A model generated the notes under the pieces. It worked only from the letters and a program-made list of their open reading frames with translations, was not told the DNA's origin and did not search any database. A stretch of 30,955 nucleotides of DNA, taken from the NCBI GenBank assembly GCA_023262965.1, contig JALQXX010000019.1:316-31270 (forward strand). The letters run 5' to 3'. This DNA is from Candidatus Marinamargulisbacteria bacterium (GTDB taxonomy: Bacteria; Margulisbacteria; Marinamargulisbacteria; UBA817). This document shows, piece after piece, positions 25,266-30,955 of the stretch (position 1 is its first letter; each line of letters begins with the position of its first letter). The translations under genes were made by a program, and so were the position numbers.

Positions 25266-25978
25266 AGGATCGTGTTGAAGCATTAAACCGGTACTGTCTG
25301 GATCGATCCCCCGAGGCGATTATAGCTTATGTGGTGGATCAATTCGGTGGAGCGTGTACATTGGCGTCCAGTTTGGGTGCTGAAGATCAGGTGTTGACCC
25401 ACATGTATTGTAACGGTGATGTGAATCCCGATATTTTTATGATCGATACGGGGCGATTGCATCAAGAAACGTATGATGTGGCGCAAAAAAGCATGGATCG
25501 CTATGGGTTTCGGTATCGCGTTTTTTTTCCACAACATGAGGCGGTAGAGGCGATGGTTACTCAGCATGGTCCCAACCATTTTTACAAAACAGTGGCCAAT
25601 CGTCAGGACTGTTGTCACGTGCGTAAGGTGGCCCCATTATCACGGGCTTTGACGGGGTATTCGGTGTGGATGACGGGATTGCGCCGCGCGCAGTCGATTG
25701 AGCGAGCAACCATGCCCTATGTGGAATGGGATGATCGGCATCATCTGATTAAAGTGAATCCATTATTAATGTGGTCTAAATCCGACGTGTGGGACTATGT
25801 CCGCGCGCAGGATGTGCCGGTGAATGCGCTCCATAATCAGGGATACCCCAGTATTGGGTGTGCACCCTGCACACGGGCGGTTTTGCCCGGTGAAAACGAT
25901 CGATCGGGTCGTTGGTGGTGGGAAGATGCCGCCAAAAAAGAGTGCGGTTTGCACCTGCAATCGAGGGAATCGGCATGA
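25262..25978 (+). CDS. cysH: Adenylyl-sulfate (APS) reductase, [4Fe-4S] CysH type
   Basis: Reduces activated sulfate to sulfite using thioredoxin. The 238-aa protein has the PP-loop-like start ([13 protein letters not shown]), GLRRAQS and the catalytic C-terminal cysteine in ECGLH (C228). It also has the Cys-Cys (C117, C118) and Cys-X-X-Cys (C200, C203) pairs that bind a [4Fe-4S] cluster. These pairs mark enzymes that use APS directly, unlike the PAPS-only enzyme of E. coli. This fits the loss of a working kinase motif in the CysN C-terminal domain. ATG 25262 is preferred; it overlaps the upstream stop, and 25211 would intrude into DUF2061. Confidence 0.95.
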   Translation: MKDRVEALNRYCLDRSPEAIIAYVVDQFGGACTLASSLGAEDQVLTHMYCNGDVNPDIFMIDTGRLHQETYDVAQKSMDRYGFRYRVFFPQHEAVEAMVTQHGPNHFYKTVANRQDCCHVRKVAPLSRALTGYSVWMTGLRRAQSIERATMPYVEWDDRHHLIKVNPLLMWSKSDVWDYVRAQDVPVNALHNQGYPSIGCAPCTRAVLPGENDRSGRWWWEDAAKKECGLHLQSRESA

Positions 25979-26907
25979 GTCAATCATCGCTAATTCATAC
26001 GTCCCCGTCATCGTTAACGCATTTAGCCCAGCTTGAGGCGGACAGTATTCATATTTTTCGGGAAGTGGTTGCCGAAACGGATAATCCCGTGATGCTGTAT
26101 TCCATTGGAAAAGACTCATCGGTATTGTTGCATATTGCGCGAAAAGCATTTTATCCGGCCCCCTTACCGTTTCCGTTGATGCATATTGATACAACATGGA
26201 AATTCAAAGAAATGATTGCCTTTCGCGATCACATTGCCGCCGATTATGGGTTAAATATGATTGTGTACACCAACCCGGACGGTTTGGAGAGACAGATTGG
26301 CCCATTCACGCATGGATCAGCCGTACACACCGATGTTATGAAAACACAGGCATTAAAGCAGGCCTTGGACAAGTATCAATTTGATGCGGCTTTTGGGGGG
26401 GCGCGTCGGGACGAAGAAAAGTCGCGGGCGAAAGAGCGTATTTTTTCATTTCGATCGGCTCAGCATCGGTGGGACCCCAAAAATCAACGCCCGGAGTTGT
26501 GGTCTATATACAACACCAAAAAAAATCCGGGGGAGTCCATCCGGGTGTTTCCGTTATCCAATTGGACGGAGCTGGATATTTGGCAATACATTTATTTGGA
26601 AAAAATTCCAATTGTGCCCTTGTATTTAGCAAAGCCGCGACCCGTTGTGCGTAAAAATGGCATGCTGATTATGGTGGATGATGACCGAATGCCACTTTCA
26701 GATACCGATGTGGTTGAAACCCTTTCGGTGCGCTTTCGTACATTGGGATGTTATCCATTAACGGGCGCTATTGTATCGGAGGCCACCACGTTGCCCGCCA
26801 TTATCCATGAAATGTTGCTTACCAAAACATCGGAACGGCAGGGGCGGTTGATTGATTCCGATGGGGGGGCGTCAATGGAAATTAAAAAGCAGGAGGGCTA
26901 CTTTTAA
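25975..26907 (+). CDS. cysD: Sulfate adenylyltransferase subunit 2
   Basis: With CysN, makes APS from sulfate and ATP. The 310-aa protein has the PP-loop SIGKDSS (43-49) and family blocks [28 protein letters not shown] and [15 protein letters not shown]. The tail [17 protein letters not shown] is the typical CysD C-terminus. ATG 25975 overlaps the cysH stop; upstream in-frame starts lie inside cysH. Its stop shares one base with the ATG of cysN, which has an AGGAGG inside the cysD end. Confidence 0.97.
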   Translation: MSQSSLIHTSPSSLTHLAQLEADSIHIFREVVAETDNPVMLYSIGKDSSVLLHIARKAFYPAPLPFPLMHIDTTWKFKEMIAFRDHIAADYGLNMIVYTNPDGLERQIGPFTHGSAVHTDVMKTQALKQALDKYQFDAAFGGARRDEEKSRAKERIFSFRSAQHRWDPKNQRPELWSIYNTKKNPGESIRVFPLSNWTELDIWQYIYLEKIPIVPLYLAKPRPVVRKNGMLIMVDDDRMPLSDTDVVETLSVRFRTLGCYPLTGAIVSEATTLPAIIHEMLLTKTSERQGRLIDSDGGASMEIKKQEGYF

Positions 26908-28715
26908 TGGCAAGTGTCCCTGAGAATATGGTGGATATTCACCAGTATTTGGATCAGCATCAGCATAAGGAATTGTTGCGATTTATTACCTGTGGATCGG
27001 TGGATGATGGGAAGTCAACCCTGATTGGGCGGCTACTATACGAATCGGCATTTATTTACGAGGATCAATTAGCGTCATTAAAAACGGATTCTAAAAAAAT
27101 GGGGACTCAAGGTGACGATATTGATTTTGCCTTATTGGTGGATGGGTTAGCGGCCGAACGGGAGCAGGGCATTACCATTGATGTAGCGTATCGGTTTTTT
27201 TCGACCGATAAACGAAAGTTTATTGTGGCGGATACACCCGGACATGAGCAATATACCCGAAATATGGCAACGGGAGCATCAACTGCGGATGTGGCGGTTG
27301 TGTTGGTGGATGCACGTCATGGTATTATGACGCAAACCAAACGGCACTCCATGATTGTACGATTGTTGGGGGTTAACCGGGTTATTTTGGCCATTAACAA
27401 GATGGATTTAATGGATTATTCGAAAACGGTTTATGATGGCATTGTGGGGGATTATGCCGCGTTTGCCAACGGTCAGGGAATTGATTTTGTAGCCATTCCG
27501 CTAGCGGCGTTAAAAGGGGAGAACATATTGCGTCGTGGCGATTCATTAAGCTGGTATGATGGCCCGACGTTAATGGGGTACTTAGAGACGGTTCCATTGC
27601 CCGTTAATCGCCGTGACCATGCATTTTCGATGCCGGTGCAATGGGTGAATCGGCCCGATTTGAATTTTCGAGGATTTACCGGTCAAATTACAACGGGGAC
27701 GATTGCTGTGGGGGATTCGATACGCGTGTTGCCCGCGGGTACCCAAACACGGGTTGAATCGATTGTGACGTTTGATGGGCATTTGGATCGCGCGATATGT
27801 GGGCAATCAATTACGATTACGGTTGCTGATGATGTGGATATGTCCCGTGGGGATATTATGGTGGGGGAGGGGCATGCCGTTGTGGTGGGGCAGCGTTGCA
27901 AGGCCACCCTGTTGTGGATGTCGGAATCCGCTTTGGTTCCAGGTAAATTATATTGGTTTAAAACGCGGGCTAAATTGGTTTTGGGACGTATTCAAGCTCC
28001 CGACCACTTGATTAATGTGAATACGGGGGCAACCATGATGGGATCGGTTATGCAAGTCAATGACATTGGTGATTGTGTGTGTGAATGGGATCAGCCGATA
28101 CCTATGGAACCCTACACAAGCAATGCCCCCCTGGGCAGTTTTATTGTGATTGATCGGGATACCAATAACACAGTAGGGATGGGATTGGTCCGATCCATTA
28201 GTGGGCAAGGAGAATGGGCCTCTCGTCATGTGAAGGAGCGACACCGTCATTGGAGCCAAGGCCGTGTGTCGGTTACCCATCGGGTCAAGCGAAATCGGCA
28301 TAAGCCAATAATGGTTGTGTTAACAGGCATTGTTCCCCGTGATCGGTATGCGGCTGTAGGAACGGCTATTGAAGAGGCCTTGTTTCAGGACGATATTCAG
28401 GCGTATCGGTATGGATTTCAATTTATGCGCCAGGCAGATGCGACGGAATCCTCCATTGGGGCCTTACGTCAGGATATGTTTCGCCAGTTGTTTGATATTG
28501 GGTACGCCTTTATGGATGCGGGAATGGTATTTATTACCGCTATTCGGGGATTAACCGTATCGGAATGCCATGAATTAAAAACTATCGTGGACCCTTTTGA
28601 TATCATCATTGTGGATTTGGATGGGACCAATGGCATGCTGCAGACGGTTTGTAACGCCGATGTTGTATCAGCGGATGAGGCGTTGCCACACATTCAACGC
28701 CAGTTGCGTCACTAA
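26907..28715 (+). CDS. cysN: Sulfate adenylyltransferase GTPase subunit with degenerate APS-kinase-like domain
   Basis: CysN couples GTP hydrolysis to APS synthesis by CysD. Intact GTPase motifs are GSVDDGKST (30-38), AEREQGITIDVAYRFF, DTPGHEQYTRN and NKMD. Domains II and III follow to about residue 440. The C-terminal 150 residues align by eye with CysC as in CysNC/NodQ fusions (HVKERHRHW linker, KPIMVVLTGI, GTAIEEALFQ). However, the P-loop (normally G-L-S-G-A-G-K-S-T) reads GIVPRDRYA at 474-482, so ATP binding and PAPS synthesis are not expected. The domain may be structural or regulatory. The gene ends two bases before the convergent motB-like stop, with no terminator between. Confidence 0.95.
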   Translation: MASVPENMVDIHQYLDQHQHKELLRFITCGSVDDGKSTLIGRLLYESAFIYEDQLASLKTDSKKMGTQGDDIDFALLVDGLAAEREQGITIDVAYRFFSTDKRKFIVADTPGHEQYTRNMATGASTADVAVVLVDARHGIMTQTKRHSMIVRLLGVNRVILAINKMDLMDYSKTVYDGIVGDYAAFANGQGIDFVAIPLAALKGENILRRGDSLSWYDGPTLMGYLETVPLPVNRRDHAFSMPVQWVNRPDLNFRGFTGQITTGTIAVGDSIRVLPAGTQTRVESIVTFDGHLDRAICGQSITITVADDVDMSRGDIMVGEGHAVVVGQRCKATLLWMSESALVPGKLYWFKTRAKLVLGRIQAPDHLINVNTGATMMGSVMQVNDIGDCVCEWDQPIPMEPYTSNAPLGSFIVIDRDTNNTVGMGLVRSISGQGEWASRHVKERHRHWSQGRVSVTHRVKRNRHKPIMVVLTGIVPRDRYAAVGTAIEEALFQDDIQAYRYGFQFMRQADATESSIGALRQDMFRQLFDIGYAFMDAGMVFITAIRGLTVSECHELKTIVDPFDIIIVDLDGTNGMLQTVCNADVVSADEALPHIQRQLRH

Positions 28716-28717
28716 CC

Positions 28718-29386
28718 TCAGGATGTTTTGGGCATATTGCTGTACTTATTGCGGCGTATAATAACGTTTATGCGTCGATTTAGGGAGGTATCGGTTACGG
28801 GTTTTCCATTTACATAGCGCGGTCGAGAATCGGCAAATCCACTGGCTTTAAGTGTATTTTTTTGAATGCCGTTTGCCATAAAAAATCGAACGACGCGTGT
28901 AGCACGTGATGCTGACAATTCCCAATTGGAGGGAAATTCGATGGTTTGTATGGGGAGGCTATCGGTATGCCCTTCCACTTCAATGAGGATGTCGGTATAC
29001 GCCATTTGTTGAATCAGCGTTGCCATGTCCCTTAAAAAAGGCACGATGGGCTTTTGCAGTTCCGCAGATCCGCTTTCGTACAAAATGCGACTCGAAAATA
29101 CAATGTCAATCCCGGCTGGTTTGGATAAGACAAATACATCCTGTTCTAATTGGCGTTCACGAATAATCTCATTTAGTTTTTCGGCCAATGTGGTAAAGGG
29201 TTTTTCATAGGTTTGTTTGAGAATGGTTTTTTGAATGCTTTCTTGAATATATTCTACTTTTTCTTGATCAATGGTTGAAATACTAACAATTAGTACAAAA
29301 AATGCGACTAAAGAGGTGAATATGTCGGAATAGACCGTTAACCAATGGCTATCAGATGAGGGGTCAGTGATGTAATCGGTCGACAT
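28718..29386 (-). CDS. motB: MotB-like stator protein (OmpA peptidoglycan-binding domain)
   Basis: The 222-aa protein has one N-terminal helix (about 21-38) preceded by YSDIFTSLVAFF; Asp21 matches the proton/sodium-carrying aspartate of MotB/PomB. A plug/linker region follows. The OmpA-like domain (about 95-215) has EVEGHTDSLPI, NWELSASRATRVVRFF and ASGFADSRP, which bind peptidoglycan. With MotA it should form a stator using ion flow to drive flagellar rotation, or another machine such as gliding. No SD is seen; the start lies three bases after the motA stop, so it is translated by coupling. Confidence 0.9.
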   Translation of the reverse strand: MSTDYITDPSSDSHWLTVYSDIFTSLVAFFVLIVSISTIDQEKVEYIQESIQKTILKQTYEKPFTTLAEKLNEIIRERQLEQDVFVLSKPAGIDIVFSSRILYESGSAELQKPIVPFLRDMATLIQQMAYTDILIEVEGHTDSLPIQTIEFPSNWELSASRATRVVRFFMANGIQKNTLKASGFADSRPRYVNGKPVTDTSLNRRINVIIRRNKYSNMPKTS

Positions 29387-29389
29387 TGG

Positions 29390-30223
29390 CTATTTTTTAT
29401 TAATCATGACATGTTGCGATTGATGGATAAAACTGTTGAGGGTGTCTTGTATGGTTAGTGTGTCGGCACCTTCTGCAATCATGCATAAGCCTTCAAGAAT
29501 TAATTGATTATAAAATCGGTCGGATTCGTTTTTTTGCCGAATTTTTTCAGATGCCGGTTTGAATAATAATTGGGCCAATAAAACGCCATACAAGGTGGTG
29601 AGTAAGGCTAGAGCCATTCCTTTTCCGATCCCAGAAATATCACTTCCCATTTTTTCGAACATAATGACGAGGCCAACCAAGGTACCGATCATGCCAAACG
29701 ATGGGCAAAATGTTGCCATGGTATGAAATATATGAACCCGAATGGTGTGTTCTTTAAATATATGATTGATGCTGTTGTTGAGCATTTTTCGCATATCAGA
29801 ACCGGTGTAACCAGCGGTTAATAATGCAACGCCAAACTGTAATAGGGAGTTGTTTTTTTCGGAGGCTGTAATGATTTTTTGAACCCCCAATGCCCCTTGC
29901 TTTTTGGATGTGATTGAAAACTCGAGCAAGCGATGAACAATTGCAGGAATTGTGGTGTGAGATGGTCGTGTATTGATGAAAATATGGACCAACGATATCA
30001 TTGTACGCGTCACACTATTGCCGGAATATGCAATCATCGTGGCTGCCAATGTGCCGCCAATCACCAGTAAAAATGAAGATAAATTGATAAACATGATATA
30101 GTTATCTGTTGCCGAAATAATGGCGTATCCTAACAAAGACAAGCCAATAATACTACCCAATAAGGTTGAAAATGATATAGAACGTATTGTAAAGTGCTTG
30201 TCCATACACCCGTTATCGATCAT
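29390..30223 (-). CDS. motA: MotA/PomA-like stator ion-channel subunit
   Basis: The 277-aa protein has the four-helix MotA layout: two helices near the N-terminus (about 18-70), a cytoplasmic loop, and two C-terminal helices. The signature FCPSFGMIGTLVGLVIMFEKM and GKGMALALLTTLYGVLLAQL are typical of the PomA branch, which is often sodium-driven; ion choice cannot be settled by eye. ATG 30223 and an internal ATG at 30205 are both possible starts; neither has a clear SD. It follows the MFS gene by 14 bases on the same strand, and no other flagellar gene is present in the window. Confidence 0.92.
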   Translation of the reverse strand: MIDNGCMDKHFTIRSISFSTLLGSIIGLSLLGYAIISATDNYIMFINLSSFLLVIGGTLAATMIAYSGNSVTRTMISLVHIFINTRPSHTTIPAIVHRLLEFSITSKKQGALGVQKIITASEKNNSLLQFGVALLTAGYTGSDMRKMLNNSINHIFKEHTIRVHIFHTMATFCPSFGMIGTLVGLVIMFEKMGSDISGIGKGMALALLTTLYGVLLAQLLFKPASEKIRQKNESDRFYNQLILEGLCMIAEGADTLTIQDTLNSFIHQSQHVMINKK

Positions 30224-30237
30224 CCATTGGCATGACT

Positions 30238-30955
30238 TTACCGGTTAGTGATGCGGAGTCGTTTATCCCATAGATACAACAGGGGAGATGCCATACCTAA
30301 GATTAAAATGACGATGCTGGATACCGCAAATAGCGTGGATAACGGGATGGTGTAGGTGGTATACAGTAGGGAAAATAAAACGGGTGTTAGTGCGGTGGAT
30401 CCGTTTCGAAGAATGGCAACAATTCCCTTCACTTCACCAATATGGGTTGATCCGTAGAGGGTATGCCATAGATACGTTATGGTTGGACCCGATGCCCCAA
30501 TTCCAATCCCAAAAAGAATGTAGTAGATTATTGGAATGTGTACGGATCCGGAAAGGGCCGCAATACCGGGCGCAATGCCCATACACAGGGTGATGGCGGT
30601 TAGGGGGATCATCACCCCAATACGATCCAATAATGGGCCAATACAAAATGTCGCAATGGATTTGGCAATGGCGTACCCAGCAATAACACGGGGTAAGGAT
30701 AGCAATGGCCACTGATTATTGGTAAATAAAGCGGTTTGAAAGTACAATGCGGCCGTCATAATCATCGGGGGAATGGTGGATAATAAGGCATAGCCTATAA
30801 AAAACGGATCCCGTAGGATAGTGCGCCATTGAGGCGTGGGATGGGATGACGCTGCCATCTGTTGAGGGTGCGGAATCGTGGCAGCCCCGATACGACTCAA
30901 GGGGTAATAGAGGCCAATAATGGCCCCAATGAGTATGAAGTAGGTATACCGAATG
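30238..30955 (-). CDS. MFS transporter, C-terminal half (5' end outside window)
   Basis: The frame stays open to the window edge, so the gene starts beyond it; an internal TTG at 30898-30900 is not the real start. The visible part begins with a helix (YFILIGAIIGLYYPL), a hydrophilic central loop (about 30 residues, PQQMAASSHPTPQW), and then six hydrophobic helices. This matches helix 6, the cytoplasmic loop and helices 7-12 of a 12-helix major facilitator. Motif-like LLDRIGVMIPL follows helix 8. The substrate cannot be told. It is followed by the motA/motB-like genes on the same strand. Confidence 0.85.
   Translation of the reverse strand, partial: IRYTYFILIGAIIGLYYPLSRIGAATIPHPQQMAASSHPTPQWRTILRDPFFIGYALLSTIPPMIMTAALYFQTALFTNNQWPLLSLPRVIAGYAIAKSIATFCIGPLLDRIGVMIPLTAITLCMGIAPGIAALSGSVHIPIIYYILFGIGIGASGPTITYLWHTLYGSTHIGEVKGIVAILRNGSTALTPVLFSLLYTTYTIPLSTLFAVSSIVILILGMASPLLYLWDKRLRITNR

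Overview
The window is a dense, AT-leaning bacterial chromosome segment using the standard bacterial code (TAA, TAG and TGA all act as stops). It opens inside a 16S rRNA gene. I cannot assign a phylum from the sequence alone. A lipid-flippase-type ABC exporter, type-B succinate dehydrogenase (SdhCAB), a lone dTDP-rhamnose epimerase and MotA/MotB-like stator genes suggest a diderm, possibly motile organism with a TCA-type oxidative metabolism. I see no insertion sequence, prophage, CRISPR array or long repeat. Genes commonly abut or overlap by 1-8 bases.

Layout. 1-861: 3' part of 16S rRNA, tRNA-Ile(GAT) and a strong intrinsic terminator, with no 23S or 5S following. 919-4315: prs, then a mechanosensitive channel and a CorA-type metal transporter. 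4337-10204: mdh-sdhC-sdhA-sdhB, then a membrane-anchored FG-GAP/PQQ-like propeller protein that starts inside sdhB. 10197-14089 (minus strand): a small disordered orphan protein, aspS and an MsbA-like ABC exporter, in transcription order. 14212-18079: mutS, a secreted/membrane orphan and rfbC. 18071-28715: a 10.6-kb plus-strand sulfur operon. 28718-30955 (minus strand): the C-terminal half of an MFS transporter, motA-like and motB-like genes.

The sulfur operon is the most interesting part. Its order is Rrf2 regulator, cysK, ThiS-like carrier, MetY-like PLP enzyme, MoeB/ThiF-like activator, JAMM peptidase, unknown 210-aa protein, Sir-TusA fusion, DUF2061 membrane protein, cysH, cysD and cysN. 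The parts fit a continuous route: sulfate is activated to APS (CysDN), reduced to sulfite (an APS-reductase-type CysH), reduced to sulfide (Sir), and passed, perhaps through the fused TusA domain, to a protein thiocarboxylate on the ThiS-like carrier for cysteine and homocysteine synthesis. Three details stand out. The carrier's glycine tail is masked by extra residues next to a peptidase gene. CysN carries a C-terminal APS-kinase-like domain whose P-loop is destroyed. An uncharacterised 210-aa charged protein sits between the peptidase and sulfite reductase genes.

A second theme is gene expression. Several transcription units (prs, mutS, the Rrf2 operon, the 230-aa orphan) have a sigma70-type -10 box only 6-8 bases before the start codon and no Shine-Dalgarno sequence, which predicts leaderless or nearly leaderless mRNAs. 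Other genes (mdh, sdhA, thiS, moeB, cysN) have clear Shine-Dalgarno sequences.
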